Source: Pseudomonas muyukensis (GTDB lineage Bacteria > Pseudomonadota > Gammaproteobacteria > Pseudomonadales > Pseudomonadaceae). From it: 64,000 bases of DNA. The stretch covers positions 3,748,501 to 3,812,500 of the forward strand of contig NZ_CP077073.1 of the NCBI RefSeq assembly GCF_019139535.1, written 5' to 3'. Below, piece after piece: positions 7,817-17,691 of the stretch. Position 1 is the stretch's first letter; the number at the start of each line of letters is the position of its first letter. The notes beneath the pieces were generated by a model. The model did no database searches, was not told where the DNA came from, and saw only the letters and a program-made list of their open reading frames with translations. The position numbers and the translations under genes are program-made.

Positions 7817-10800
7817 ATGCCGCAGTTCTTCATCGACCGCCCGGTATTCGCCTGGGTGGTCGCCTTGTTCATCCTCCTGGTCGGCAGCCTGGCCCTGCCC
7901 CAGCTGCCGGTGGCCCAGTACCCCGACGTGGCGCCGCCGCAGGTGGAAATCTACGCCGTGTACCCGGGCGCCTCGGCGGCGACCATGGACGAGAGCGTGG
8001 TCAGCATCATCGAGCAGGAGCTCAATGGCGCCGACAACCTGCTGTACTTCGAGTCGCAGAGCAGCCTGGGCAGCGCCACCATCACCGCCAGCTTCCAGCC
8101 GGGCACCAACCCCGACCTGGCCCAGGTGGACGTGCAGAACCGCCTGAAAGTGATCGAGTCGCGCCTGCCGCGGCCGGTAACCCAGCAGGGCCTGCAAGTG
8201 GAGAAGGTGTCCACCGGTTTCCTGTTGCTGGCCACCCTTACCGCCGAGGACGGCAGCCTCGACGAGATCGCCCTGTCCGATATCCTCGCGCGCAACGTGA
8301 TGAACGAGATCCGCCGTATCAAGGGCGTCGGCAAGGCGCAGCTGTATGGCTCGGAACGGGCCATGCGGATCTGGATCGACCCGGCCAAGCTGGTCGGTTT
8401 CAAGCTGACGCCCAACGACGTGGCCGAGGCCATCGCCGCGCAGAACGCCCAGGTGGCCCCAGGCAGCATCGGCGACCTGCCGGCCCGGCCAACCCAGGAG
8501 ATCACCGCCAACGTGGTGGTCAAAGGCCAGCTGAGCACGCCGGAGGAATTCGCCGCCATCGTGCTGCGCGCCAACACCGACGGCTCCACGGTCACCGTCG
8601 GCGATGTCGCCCGGGTCGAGATCGGCGCCCAGGAATACCAGTACGGCACCCGCCTCAACGGCAAGGCCACCAGCGCCTTCAGCGTCAAGCTGTCGCCGGG
8701 GGCCAACGCCATGGAAACCGCGAGCCTGGTCAAGGCCAAGCTCGACGAGCTGTCGCGCTACTTCCCAGCCGGGGTCAAGTACGACATCCCCTATGACACC
8801 TCGCCCTTCGTCAAGGTCTCGATCCAGCAAGTGATCAGCACCCTGTTCGAGGCCATGGTGCTGGTGTTCGCGGTGATGTTCCTGTTCCTGCAGAACCTGC
8901 GCTACACGCTGATCCCCACCCTGGTGGTGCCAGTGGCGCTGATGGGCACCTTCGCGGTGATGAACGCGCTGGGCTTCTCGGTCAACGTGCTGACCTTGTT
9001 CGGCATGGTGCTGGCCATCGGCATCCTGGTGGACGACGCCATCGTCGTGGTGGAAAACGTCGAACGGATCATGGCCGAGGAAGGCCTGGCGCCCAAGCAA
9101 GCCACGCGCAAGGCCATGGGCCAGATCAGCGGCGCCATCATCGGCATTACCCTGGTGCTGGTGGCGGTGTTCCTGCCGATGGCCTTCATGCAGGGCTCGG
9201 TGGGGGTGATCTACCAGCAGTTCTCGGTGTCGATGGCCGTGTCGATCCTGTTCTCGGCGTTCCTTGCCCTGAGCCTGACCCCGGCGCTGTGCGCCACCCT
9301 GCTCAAGCCGCTGGCCAAGGGCGAGCACCATGAGCGCAGGGGCTTCTTCGGCTGGTTCAACCGCCGCTTCGAACGCATGAGCGACGGCTATCAGCGCTGG
9401 GTCAGCCACGCCCTGCTGCGCAGCGGCCGCTACCTGCTGGTGTATGCCGCGTTGCTGGTGGCGCTGGGCTATGGCTTCAGCCAACTGCCGACCGCCTTCC
9501 TGCCCACCGAGGACCAGGGCTACACCATCACCGACATCCAGCTGCCGCCAGGGGCCAGCCAGGCCCGCACCATCGCGGTGGCCAAGCAGATCGAGGCGCA
9601 CAACGCCGAAGAACCGGGCGTGGCCAACACCACGCTGATCCTCGGCTTCAGCTTCTCGGGCAGCGGGCAGAACGCGGCGCTGGCCTTCACCACGCTCAAG
9701 GACTGGTCGGTGCGTGGCAGCGCCGACGATCACGCCCAGTCGATCGCCGAGCGGGCGACCATCGCCTTCACCCAGCTCAAGGATGCCGTCGCCTACGCGG
9801 TGCTGCCACCGCCGGTGGATGGCCTGGGCGAGTCGACTGGTTTCGAGTTCCGTCTGCAGGACCGTGGCGGCATGGGCCACCGCGAGCTGATGCAGGCCCG
9901 CGACCAGCTGCTGGACGAGGCGCGCAAGAGCAAGGTGCTGGTCAACGTGCGCGAAGCCTCGCTGGCCGAAAGCCCGCAGGTGGAGCTGGAGGTGGACCGC
10001 CGCCAGGCCAATGCCCTGGGCGTGTCGTTCGCCGATATCGGCGCGGTGCTCGACACGGCGGTGGGTTCCAACTACGTCAACGACTTCCCCAACCAGGGCC
10101 GCATGCAGCGGGTGGTGGTGCAAGCCGAAGGCGACCAGCGCAGCCAGGTCGAGGACCTGCTGAAGATCCACGTGCGCAACAACGCCGGCAAGATGGTCCC
10201 GCTGGGCGCCTTCGTGCGTGCCCACTGGCAGACCGGCCCGGTGCAGCTGACCCGCTACAACGGCTACCCGGCGGTGTCGATCTCCGGCGAGCCGGCGCCT
10301 GGCTTCAGCTCGGGCGAGGCCATGGCCGAGGTCGAGCGCCTGGTGGCGCAGCTGCCGGCAGGTTCCGGCCTGGAATGGACCGGCCTGTCGCTGCAGGAAC
10401 GGCTGTCCGGCAGCCAGGCGCCGTTGCTGATGGCACTGTCGCTGCTGGTGGTGTTCCTGTGCCTGGCGGCGCTGTATGAAAGCTGGTCGATTCCCACCGC
10501 GGTACTGCTGGTGGTGCCGCTGGGAGTGCTCGGCGCGGTGGTCGCGGTAACCCTGCGCGGGCTGCCCAACGACGTATTCTTCAAGGTCGGCCTGATCACC
10601 CTGATCGGCCTTTCGGCGAAGAACGCCATCCTGATCATCGAGTTCGCCAAGGACCTGGTGGACCAGGGCCACGATGCCGTGGACGCGGCGATCAAGGCGG
10701 CGCGCCTGCGCTTGCGGCCGATCGTGATGACCTCGCTGGCGTTCATCCTCGGCGTGGTGCCCCTGGCCATCGCCAGCGGTGCCAGCTCGGCCAGCCAGCA

Positions 10801-10948
10801 GGCGATCGGTACCGGGGTGATCGGCGGCATGCTCAGCGCCACCTTCGCCGTGGTGTTCGTGCCGGTGTTCTTCGTCGTGGTGATGCGCCTGGCCGGGCGT
10901 GGTAAAGCCAAGGCCAAGGGCGGCGCGGTGGCCAGCGGCGAAGCCTGA
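7817..10948 (+). CDS. HAE1-family RND multidrug efflux transporter
   Basis: A 1043-residue proton-driven inner-membrane pump of the AcrB/MexY/MexD type. The N-terminus [20 protein letters not shown] is the canonical first helix. The proton-relay pair lies in [14 protein letters not shown] (Asp406-Asp407), and the partner Lys is in the SAKNAILIIEFAKD segment near residue 935. Two large periplasmic loops are present and full length is retained. It forms an operon with the adaptor at 6630-7805. Similarity in the membrane segments suggests the MexY/AcrB branch, but I cannot assign a named pump or substrate. Confidence 0.92.
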   Translation: MPQFFIDRPVFAWVVALFILLVGSLALPQLPVAQYPDVAPPQVEIYAVYPGASAATMDESVVSIIEQELNGADNLLYFESQSSLGSATITASFQPGTNPDLAQVDVQNRLKVIESRLPRPVTQQGLQVEKVSTGFLLLATLTAEDGSLDEIALSDILARNVMNEIRRIKGVGKAQLYGSERAMRIWIDPAKLVGFKLTPNDVAEAIAAQNAQVAPGSIGDLPARPTQEITANVVVKGQLSTPEEFAAIVLRANTDGSTVTVGDVARVEIGAQEYQYGTRLNGKATSAFSVKLSPGANAMETASLVKAKLDELSRYFPAGVKYDIPYDTSPFVKVSIQQVISTLFEAMVLVFAVMFLFLQNLRYTLIPTLVVPVALMGTFAVMNALGFSVNVLTLFGMVLAIGILVDDAIVVVENVERIMAEEGLAPKQATRKAMGQISGAIIGITLVLVAVFLPMAFMQGSVGVIYQQFSVSMAVSILFSAFLALSLTPALCATLLKPLAKGEHHERRGFFGWFNRRFERMSDGYQRWVSHALLRSGRYLLVYAALLVALGYGFSQLPTAFLPTEDQGYTITDIQLPPGASQARTIAVAKQIEAHNAEEPGVANTTLILGFSFSGSGQNAALAFTTLKDWSVRGSADDHAQSIAERATIAFTQLKDAVAYAVLPPPVDGLGESTGFEFRLQDRGGMGHRELMQARDQLLDEARKSKVLVNVREASLAESPQVELEVDRRQANALGVSFADIGAVLDTAVGSNYVNDFPNQGRMQRVVVQAEGDQRSQVEDLLKIHVRNNAGKMVPLGAFVRAHWQTGPVQLTRYNGYPAVSISGEPAPGFSSGEAMAEVERLVAQLPAGSGLEWTGLSLQERLSGSQAPLLMALSLLVVFLCLAALYESWSIPTAVLLVVPLGVLGAVVAVTLRGLPNDVFFKVGLITLIGLSAKNAILIIEFAKDLVDQGHDAVDAAIKAARLRLRPIVMTSLAFILGVVPLAIASGASSASQQAIGTGVIGGMLSATFAVVFVPVFFVVVMRLAGRGKAKAKGGAVASGEA

Positions 10949-11009
10949 CTGGACAAGCCCGGCGTTAAATGGGAGGGTTCCCGGCATTGATTGCCTGGAA
11001 CCCTTTTTC

Positions 11010-11585
11010 ATGCCCGCCACCCTCCCCCCTTGCTCCATCCTCATCCTTGCTGGCGGCCGCGGCCTGCGCATGGGCGGCCGCGACAAGGGCCTGCTGGCCT
11101 GGCGCGGCGAGCCGCTGGTGGCGCATGTGCACCGTACGGTGCGTGGGCTGAGCGACGATGTGGTGGTCTCGTGCAACCGCAACCAGGCCGACTATGGCCG
11201 CTACGCCGACCAGCTCGTGGCCGATGCCGAGGGCGACTTCCCGGGGCCGTTGGCCGGTGTCATCGCCGGGCTCAAGGTGGCCCGCCACCCCTGGGTGGTG
11301 GTGCTGGCCTGCGATGCGCCGCGCATCGACCCGGCATTGATCGAAGACCTCCTGGCGCTGGCGCAGGCCCACGACAGCCCGGCCATGGTGCGCCAGGCTG
11401 GGTACTGGCAGCCGATGTTCAGTGTACTGCCGCGGCGGTTGTTGCCACTGCTGGAGCAGGCCTGGCAGACGGGCGAGCGGAGTTTGCAGAAGGCGTTGTT
11501 GCAGGGCCGCGTGCAGGGCCTGGAATGTGCTGAAGATGACCTGCGACTGAGCAATTTCAATAGCCCGGAGTGGTTGCAGGATTAA
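11010..11585 (+). CDS. mobA: molybdenum cofactor guanylyltransferase MobA
   Basis: A 191-residue cytoplasmic enzyme that transfers GMP from GTP to molybdopterin to make Mo-bis-MGD. The signature LAGGRGLRMGGRDKGLL near the N-terminus is the nucleotide-binding motif of the family, and ACDAPRIDP is the second substrate motif. I start at ATG 11010 rather than the longer open frame from 10899 because the extension overlaps the RND gene and has no family similarity. It lies 61 bp after the RND pump gene on the same strand but has no obvious functional link to it. A REP pair and a terminator for the opposite strand follow. Confidence 0.93.
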   Translation: MPATLPPCSILILAGGRGLRMGGRDKGLLAWRGEPLVAHVHRTVRGLSDDVVVSCNRNQADYGRYADQLVADAEGDFPGPLAGVIAGLKVARHPWVVVLACDAPRIDPALIEDLLALAQAHDSPAMVRQAGYWQPMFSVLPRRLLPLLEQAWQTGERSLQKALLQGRVQGLECAEDDLRLSNFNSPEWLQD

Positions 11586-11618
11586 CCTGGCCCTTGGTAC
11601 ACCACGCGCCTCTGTCAG

Positions 11619-11726
11619 CGCGGCCTTGTGTCGCGAAAGGGCCGCATAGCGGCCCCGGCAATATTTGCCGCGCCACGAGATCCTGGGGCTGCTGTGCAGC
11701 CCTTTCGCGACACAAGGCCGCTCCTG
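11619..11726. repeat. inverted pair of REP sequences (tgtcgcga type)
   Basis: Two REP-like sequences face each other: the left contains CGGCCTTGTGTCGCGAAAGG and the right its complement CCTTTCGCGACACAAGGCCG. Each also carries a small internal palindrome (GGGCCGCATAGCGGCCC; GGGCTGCTGTGCAGCCC). The pair sits between convergent mobA and oprJ and may form a long stem in the mobA transcript. Related copies lie at 31944 and 41995. Confidence 0.8.
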
Positions 11727-11744
11727 CACAGCTTGTGTGGACCC

Positions 11745-11780
11745 AAATAAAAAAAACCCCGGGGCAAAAATCCCCCGGGG
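11745..11780 (-). terminator. Rho-independent terminator of the mexCD-oprJ operon
   Basis: Read on the minus strand, an 8-bp GC stem (CCCCGGGG twice, separated by about eight bases) is followed by eight consecutive T residues. It lies about 37 bp after the oprJ stop codon, as expected for the end of that operon. Confidence 0.85.
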
Positions 11781-11816
11781 CCGAGCGGTTGGATTCGCCA
11801 ACCAAAGGAGTTCCGC

Positions 11817-13220
11817 TCACCCCCTGTCCGGCCACCCACCACCCAACGCGCGGAACAGGTCGACCAGCGCCAGTTGCCGCTGGGTGCTGGCCTCGATGAA
11901 GGCCGCCTCATTCACATAATGGCTGCGCTGCGCATCCAGGTAGCGCAGGTGGTTGTCCACCCCGCCCTCATAACGCGCCTTGGCCAACGCTTCGGTCGCC
12001 CGGCTGGTATCGGCCAGGGCCCGACGCGCCGCTTCCTCGCGGCGCAGGGTGTCGGTGGCGGCCAGGGCATCGGCCACCTCGCGAAAGGCGGTCTGGATGC
12101 TGCCTTCGTAAGCGGCTACCGCCGAATCCTTGCGCGCCTCGGCCAGGCTCAGGCCGGCCTGGTTACGCCCGGCATCGAACAACGGCAGCGACAGTTGCGG
12201 CATGAAGCTCCAACTGCGCGAGCCACCGTCGAACAGCCCGGACATCTGCGCGCTGGAGGTGCCGAAGCTGCCAGTGAGGCTGATGCGTGGGAAGAACGCC
12301 GCCCGCGCCGCGCCAATATCGGCGTTGCGCGCCCACAGCCGGTGCTCGGCGGCAAGAATGTCCGGCCGCCGCTCGAGCAGCGCCGACGGCGCGCCCGGGG
12401 CGATGTCCTGCAACACCATCGGCTCGGCCGGGTGCTGGCCCGCAATCGCCTTGGCCGCCTCGGCACTGCCCAGCAGCAACACCAGGGCGTTGTAGGCCTG
12501 GCGCTGCTGGCGCACGGTGGCCTCCAGCTCCGCGCGAGACTGCTCGACCAACCCCAGCGCCTCCTGGTGATCCAGTGCGGTAACCGTGCCGGCGCCGCGC
12601 CGCTGGCCGACCAGCACCAGCGAATCCTCGCGGCTGGCCAGGGTCTGGCGGGTCAGCGCCAGGCGCCGCTCGGCGCCATCCAGGGTCAGGTAGGCCTGGC
12701 TGACTTCGGCGATCAAGGCGATGCGCGCGGCACGGCCAACTTCCTCGGTGGCCAGGTACTGCTCCAGGGCCGCGTCACTCAGGCTCTTGACCCGGCCGAA
12801 CAGGTCGACCTCGTATTCCGGCAGCGACAGGCCTACCTGGTAGGTGCTGGTGACCCCTTCGCGGCCATTGCTCGACAGGTCCGCCGGCAGGTGCTGGCGG
12901 TTGCCCGAGGCCCCGGCATTCAAGCCCGGCGCCCGGTCGGCGCGCTGGATGCGGTACTGTGCGCGGGCCTGCTCGATATCCAGCAGCGTCTGGCGCAGCG
13001 AGCGGTTGTTGTCCAGCGCGGTAGCGACCAGTTGGCGCAGCGCCGGGTCGACGATAAAGGCCTGCCAGTCCAGTTGCTCCACCGCCTTGCCATGATGGCC
13101 GGCAGCATCGCCCCACGCGGCCGCCACCGGCGCCTCGGGGCGCTGGTAGGTCGGTGCCAGCGAGCAACCGACCAGGGTCACGGCCAGGGCGAAGGGTATT
13201 GCCAGATTACGCATGAGCAT
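11817..13220 (-). CDS. oprJ: OprJ-like outer-membrane efflux lipoprotein
   Basis: A 467-residue outer-membrane channel of the TolC/OprM class, the exit duct of a tripartite pump. It has a lipoprotein signal ending LVGC, followed by SLAPTYQRPEAPV, the usual start of the mature NodT-type channel. Two OEP repeats contain the familiar LLERRPDILAAEHRLWARNA and SLPLFDAGRNQAGLSLAEA blocks. I start at ATG 13220, which overlaps the mexD stop by one base; a GTG three bases earlier would give a four-base overlap and cannot be excluded. Third gene of a mexC-mexD-oprJ operon. Confidence 0.9.
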   Translation of the reverse strand: MLMRNLAIPFALAVTLVGCSLAPTYQRPEAPVAAAWGDAAGHHGKAVEQLDWQAFIVDPALRQLVATALDNNRSLRQTLLDIEQARAQYRIQRADRAPGLNAGASGNRQHLPADLSSNGREGVTSTYQVGLSLPEYEVDLFGRVKSLSDAALEQYLATEEVGRAARIALIAEVSQAYLTLDGAERRLALTRQTLASREDSLVLVGQRRGAGTVTALDHQEALGLVEQSRAELEATVRQQRQAYNALVLLLGSAEAAKAIAGQHPAEPMVLQDIAPGAPSALLERRPDILAAEHRLWARNADIGAARAAFFPRISLTGSFGTSSAQMSGLFDGGSRSWSFMPQLSLPLFDAGRNQAGLSLAEARKDSAVAAYEGSIQTAFREVADALAATDTLRREEAARRALADTSRATEALAKARYEGGVDNHLRYLDAQRSHYVNEAAFIEASTQRQLALVDLFRALGGGWPDRG

Positions 13221-16200
13221 CACTTCGTCACCTCGACAGCGTGTTGCCCGGGGGCCGGCTTGCGCTTGAGCAGCTTCAGCACCCAGACGAAACAGATCGG
13301 CACGAACACCACGCCCAGCAAGGTGGCACTGAGCATGCCGCCGATCACCCCGGTACCGATGGCGCGCTGGCTGGCCGCGCCGGCGCCGGTGGCGATGGCC
13401 AGCGGCACCACGCCGAGGATGAAGGCCATGGAGGTCATCACGATCGGGCGGAAGCGCAGGCGCGCGGCCTCGATGGCGGCGTCACGCAGGCTGTAGCCCT
13501 TCTCCCACAGTGCCTTGGCGAACTCGACGATGAGGATGGCGTTCTTCGCCGCCAGGCCAATGATGGTGATCAGGCCGACCTTGAAGTACACATCGTTGGG
13601 CAGGCCGGTGAGCATTACCGCCCCTACCGCGCCCAGGGCACCGATCGGCACGATCAGCATCACCGTCAGCGGAATCGCCCAGCTCTCGTACAGCGCCACC
13701 AGCAGCAGGAACACCACCAGGATGGCCAGGGCGAACAGGCCGGCGGCCTGGCCGCTGGACACCTTCTCCTGGTACGAAAGGCCGGTCCAGGCATAGCCGA
13801 TCCCCGGCGGCAGTTCGCTGACCAGGCGCTCCATCTCGGCCATGGCCTGGCCGGTACTGTGACCCGGCGCGGCATCGCCGGCGATACGGATCGACGGGTA
13901 GCCGTTGTAGCGCACCAGTTGCACCGGCCCCTCCTCCCATTTCGTGGTGACGAAGGCACTGAACGGCACCTGCTCGCCCTGGGCGTTCGGCGCATAAAGG
14001 CGCAGCACGCTTTCCGGGGTCATGCGCTCGCCCTGCTCGGCCTGCACCACCACCCGTTGCTGACGCCCGGCGTTGGTGAAGTCGTTGATCACCGCCGAAC
14101 CGAAAGCGGTGGCCAGGGTGCTGTTGATCGACTCGAAGTTCACACCCAGGGCGCGGGCCTTCTCACGGTCGATCTTGACCCGCAATTGCGGCGCCTCGGC
14201 CAGGCCCTCCATCATCGCGTAGAGGATCACCGGGTTGCCGTTGGCACGCGCCAGCAGCTGGTCACGGGCCGCCAGCAGCGCCTCGCGCCCCAGCCCGCCA
14301 CGGTCCATCAGGCGCAGGGCGAAGCCACCGGAGTTGCCCAGGCCATCGATCGGCGGCGGCATGACCGCGGTGATGGTGCCATCGCCGTTGGCGGCGAATT
14401 GCGCGTTGACCGCCGCGATTTCCGCCTCGGCCGATTGCGCCTTGCTGCGCTCGGACCAGTCCTTGTAGGTCGGGAACGCCAGCGCGGCGTTGTCACCCTG
14501 GCCCGAGAAGCTGAAGCCGCTGACGATGAACGAGCTGGCCGTCGCCTCGCGTGACATCAGGAACTGCTCCAGCGCTTGGGCGGTGTGGTCGGTGCGCACC
14601 CGGCTGGCACCCGGCGGCAACTGCACGTCGACGATGCTGTAGCCCAGGTCCTCGGCCGGCACGAAGGCCTCCGGCAGACGCAGGTAGCTATAGCCAAGCA
14701 GCACCAGGATGCCGACATAGGCCAGCATCCAGCGCCCGGCACGGGCCACCAGGGCGCTGTTGAGCAGCGAGTAGCGTTCGGTGACGCGGGCGAAGCCGCG
14801 GTTGAAGGCGCCGAAGAAACCGCCTTTTTCCTGGTGGCCATGAGGCACCGGCTTGAGCAGCGTGGCGCACAGTGCCGGGGTGAAGGTCAGGGCCAGGAAG
14901 CCGGAGAACAGGATAGAGACCGCCAGCGACACCGAGAACTGCTGGTAGATCACCCCCACCGAGCCGGACATGAACGCCAGCGGCAGGAACACCGCCGCCA
15001 ACACCACGGTGATACCAATGATCGCCCCGGACACCTGGCCCATTGCCTTGATGGTCGCCTCCACCGGCGACAGCCCTTCCTCGGCCATCAGCCGCTCGAC
15101 GTTTTCCACCACCACGATGGCGTCGTCCACCAGGATGCCGATGGCCAGCACCATGCCGAACATGGTCATCATGTTCACCGAGAAGCCCAGCAGCTTCATG
15201 ATCATCAGCGTGCCGAGCAGGCACACCGGCACCACGATCGACGGGATCAGGGTGTAGCGCACGTTCTGCAGGAACAGGAACATCACCAGGAACACCAGCA
15301 CCATGGCTTCGATCAGGGTGTGGATCACCTTCTCGATGGCCACGTCGACGAAGCGCGAGGTGTCGTAGGGCACCGAGTACTCGACGTCTTCGGGGAAGAA
15401 CTGCGCCAGTTCCGCCAGGCGCTCCTTGACCAGGGTCGCGGTCTGGATGGCGTTGGCGCCAGGCGCCAGCTGCACCGCGCCGGCCACCGCCGGGTGACCG
15501 TTGAGGCGCGCCGACAGGTTGTAGTTCTCGCTGCCGATGGCCATGCGCGCGACATCGCCCAGGCGCAGGCTGGAACCGTCCGGGTTGGCGCGCAGGACGA
15601 TCCCGGCGAACGCCTCGGGGGTTTCCAGGGTGCCTTGCACGGCCAGGGTCGCAGTCAGTTCCTGCTCGCTGGCGCCTGGCGTGCTGCCGAAGCTGCCGGC
15701 CGGCACCTGGACGTTCTGGCTACGGATGGCGTTGTTGATGTCGTCGATCGACAGGCCGTAGCCCACCAGCTTCTGCGGGTCGACCCAGACCCGCATCGCC
15801 GCTTCGGCGTCGAAGAACTGCAACTTGCCCACGCCCGGCACACGCAGCAGTTCGTTGTTGATGTTGCGCACGGCATAGTCGGCCAGGGCCGTGGTGTCAC
15901 CGTGGTCGCCGGCCTTGCTGGTCAGGGCATAGATCAGCAGGAAGCCGGAGCTCGCCTGCTCGACCTTCAGGCCCTGGGTCAGCACGGCCTGGGGCATGCG
16001 TGCCTCGGCCTTTTTCAGGCGGTTCTGCACGTCGACCTGGGCCATGTCCGGGTCGGTGCCCGGCTCGAAGGTCACCAGCACCTCGGCGACGCCGTTGGAG
16101 TTGTTGGTGGACTCGTAGTACAGCAGGCCCTTGGCGCCGTTGAGCGACTCCTCGATGATGCTGGTCACCGATTCCACCATCACCTTGGCGGACGCGCCCG

Positions 16201-16348
16201 GGTAGGCGGCGCTGATCGAGATCTGTGGCGGCGCCACGCTGGGGTACTGGGCCACTGGCAATGCCGGGATCACCAGCAGCCCGGCCAGGGCAATGAACAG
16301 CGCCACGACCCAGGCGAAGTTCGGCCGATTGATGAAGAACTTGGACAT
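13220..16348 (-). CDS. mexD: MexD-like RND multidrug efflux transporter
   Basis: A 1042-residue inner-membrane proton antiporter. The sequence is recognisably close to MexD of P. aeruginosa throughout: [16 protein letters not shown] at the start, [16 protein letters not shown], and [18 protein letters not shown]. The proton-relay Asp pair lies in [16 protein letters not shown] and the Lys in [16 protein letters not shown]. In P. aeruginosa the system exports fluoroquinolones, chloramphenicol, biocides and related amphiphiles; the substrate range here is inferred from that. It is the middle gene of a three-gene operon, 15 bp after mexC and overlapping oprJ by one base. Confidence 0.93.
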   Translation of the reverse strand: MSKFFINRPNFAWVVALFIALAGLLVIPALPVAQYPSVAPPQISISAAYPGASAKVMVESVTSIIEESLNGAKGLLYYESTNNSNGVAEVLVTFEPGTDPDMAQVDVQNRLKKAEARMPQAVLTQGLKVEQASSGFLLIYALTSKAGDHGDTTALADYAVRNINNELLRVPGVGKLQFFDAEAAMRVWVDPQKLVGYGLSIDDINNAIRSQNVQVPAGSFGSTPGASEQELTATLAVQGTLETPEAFAGIVLRANPDGSSLRLGDVARMAIGSENYNLSARLNGHPAVAGAVQLAPGANAIQTATLVKERLAELAQFFPEDVEYSVPYDTSRFVDVAIEKVIHTLIEAMVLVFLVMFLFLQNVRYTLIPSIVVPVCLLGTLMIMKLLGFSVNMMTMFGMVLAIGILVDDAIVVVENVERLMAEEGLSPVEATIKAMGQVSGAIIGITVVLAAVFLPLAFMSGSVGVIYQQFSVSLAVSILFSGFLALTFTPALCATLLKPVPHGHQEKGGFFGAFNRGFARVTERYSLLNSALVARAGRWMLAYVGILVLLGYSYLRLPEAFVPAEDLGYSIVDVQLPPGASRVRTDHTAQALEQFLMSREATASSFIVSGFSFSGQGDNAALAFPTYKDWSERSKAQSAEAEIAAVNAQFAANGDGTITAVMPPPIDGLGNSGGFALRLMDRGGLGREALLAARDQLLARANGNPVILYAMMEGLAEAPQLRVKIDREKARALGVNFESINSTLATAFGSAVINDFTNAGRQQRVVVQAEQGERMTPESVLRLYAPNAQGEQVPFSAFVTTKWEEGPVQLVRYNGYPSIRIAGDAAPGHSTGQAMAEMERLVSELPPGIGYAWTGLSYQEKVSSGQAAGLFALAILVVFLLLVALYESWAIPLTVMLIVPIGALGAVGAVMLTGLPNDVYFKVGLITIIGLAAKNAILIVEFAKALWEKGYSLRDAAIEAARLRFRPIVMTSMAFILGVVPLAIATGAGAASQRAIGTGVIGGMLSATLLGVVFVPICFVWVLKLLKRKPAPGQHAVEVTK

Positions 16349-16363
16349 CTCGCTTCCCTCGCC

Positions 16364-17506
16364 TTAATGCGCCGCGGCCTGTTGCGCCAGAACAGGCGCA
16401 ACGGGCATGCCCGGTGCCAGCCCGGCCGGGCTGCCGACAATCACCTGGTCACCGCTGCGCAGGCCTTCGCTGATCTGCCAGCGCGAGCCCTGCATCACCC
16501 CGGTGCGCACGCTGCGCGCCTCGGCCAGGTTGCCGGCCCCGACCACCATCACCCGCGCCTGGCCATCGCTGCCACGCTGCACCGCGCGCTGCGGCACCAG
16601 GATGGCCTGCTGGTCGGTGCCCTGCGGGGTGCGCACACGCACATACATGCCCGGCAGGAGGATGCCGTCGCGATTGTCGAAGCGCCCGCGCAAGGTGACC
16701 TGGCCCGTGCCGCGGTCGACCGCCACGTCGGTGAACATCAGCGCGCCCTGGCGCTGGTAGTCGGTGCCTTCCACCTGCGCGGTCAGGGTCTGCTCGTCGC
16801 CACTGGCCAGAGCGCCGTCCTTGAGGGCCTGGCGCAGGCGCAGGGCATCGGCGGCGGACTGGGTGAAATCGACATAGATCGGGTCGAGCTGCTGGATGCG
16901 CGCCATCAACGTGGCGTCGCCCTGCCCGACCAGCGCGCCTTCGGTGGCCAGGGCCCGGCCGATGCGCCCGGAGATCGGCGCGGTGACGGTGGCATAACCC
17001 AGGTTCAGGCGTGCGCTCTGCACCTCGGCTTGGCTGGCGCGTACCGCCGCCTGGGCACTGCGCAGCGCGGCGGTGGCGCTGTCGAAGTCCTGCTGGCTAA
17101 CCGCTTCGATCTTCACTAGCGGTTCGTAGCGTTTGACCCGCGCCTGGGCCTCCTGCTGCACGGCCTGGGCCCGGGCCAGGTCGGCCTCGGCGCGGGACAG
17201 GGCCGCCTTGAACGGCGCCGGGTCGATCTGGAACAGCACATCGCCGGCCTTGACGTCGGCGCCCTCCTCGAAACGTTTGTGCAGGACGATGCCGGCCACG
17301 CGGGCACGCACCTGTGCCTCCCGCATCGGCTCGACCCGGCCCGGCAGGGTCGAGGCCAGTGCCAGTTGTTCGCTCGCCACAGTCACCGTCTGCACCGCCA
17401 ATACCGCGTCGGCGGCAGCCTGTTGTTCGTCCGCCGCTCCGCAGCCGGCCAGCGCTACCGCCACCGCTAGCCAGCTGGCCACACCCATTGCACGCAAGTT
17501 GCTCAT
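16364..17506 (-). CDS. mexC: MexC-like RND membrane fusion lipoprotein
   Basis: A 380-residue periplasmic adaptor. Frame is open to 17557, but the ATG at 17506 opens a proper lipoprotein signal (WLAVAVALAGC), whereas the upstream extension is highly charged. Lipoyl halves (VRARVAGIVLHKRFEEGADV; LNLGYATVTAPISGRIGRAL) flank the helical hairpin. First gene of the mexC-mexD-oprJ operon. In P. aeruginosa the repressor NfxB is encoded divergently right beside mexC; here that position is taken by a Rieske-FAD oxidoreductase, so regulation must be arranged differently. A promoter and a tandem repeat lie 37-85 bp upstream. Confidence 0.92.
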   Translation of the reverse strand: MSNLRAMGVASWLAVAVALAGCGAADEQQAAADAVLAVQTVTVASEQLALASTLPGRVEPMREAQVRARVAGIVLHKRFEEGADVKAGDVLFQIDPAPFKAALSRAEADLARAQAVQQEAQARVKRYEPLVKIEAVSQQDFDSATAALRSAQAAVRASQAEVQSARLNLGYATVTAPISGRIGRALATEGALVGQGDATLMARIQQLDPIYVDFTQSAADALRLRQALKDGALASGDEQTLTAQVEGTDYQRQGALMFTDVAVDRGTGQVTLRGRFDNRDGILLPGMYVRVRTPQGTDQQAILVPQRAVQRGSDGQARVMVVGAGNLAEARSVRTGVMQGSRWQISEGLRSGDQVIVGSPAGLAPGMPVAPVLAQQAAAH

Positions 17507-17542
17507 GTACTCACCCGAGCCTTTGATTAGAAAACGGCGCGA

Positions 17543-17571
17543 ATGGTACTTACACATTCGATTTGAGTCAA
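17543..17571 (-). promoter_or_regulatory. predicted sigma-70 promoter of mexCD-oprJ
   Basis: On the minus strand TTGACT (17571-17566) is followed after 17 bp by TACCAT (17548-17543), with the mexC start 37 bp further. The -35 element matches consensus in five of six positions and spacing is ideal; the -10 is moderate. Prediction only. Confidence 0.55.
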
Positions 17572-17590
17572 TTTGGTCTCATTTGAACTT
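17561..17590. promoter_or_regulatory. three tandem 10-bp repeats overlapping the mexC -35 element
   Basis: ATTTGAGTCA, ATTTGGTCTC and ATTTGAACTT follow one another without gaps at 17561, 17571 and 17581, sharing ATTTG with strict ten-base phasing. They cover the predicted -35 hexamer and lie between mexC and the divergent gene at 17692, so a repressor or activator site is likely. The regulator is not identified. Confidence 0.5.
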
Positions 17591-17691
17591 CTTGTGAAGA
17601 ATTGTAAAACCTCAACGCCCGGTCGTCGGCTGTTCGCATCGCCACACCGGTGCGGGCGTCAAATGAGCACAATGCCTTCAGGAGAATGCCC

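Noticed and set aside
7505..11182. 1225-residue open frame opposite the first RND pump
   Set aside because: Antisense shadow of a well-recognised transporter gene; composition is Gln/His/Arg-rich and unlike any protein family.
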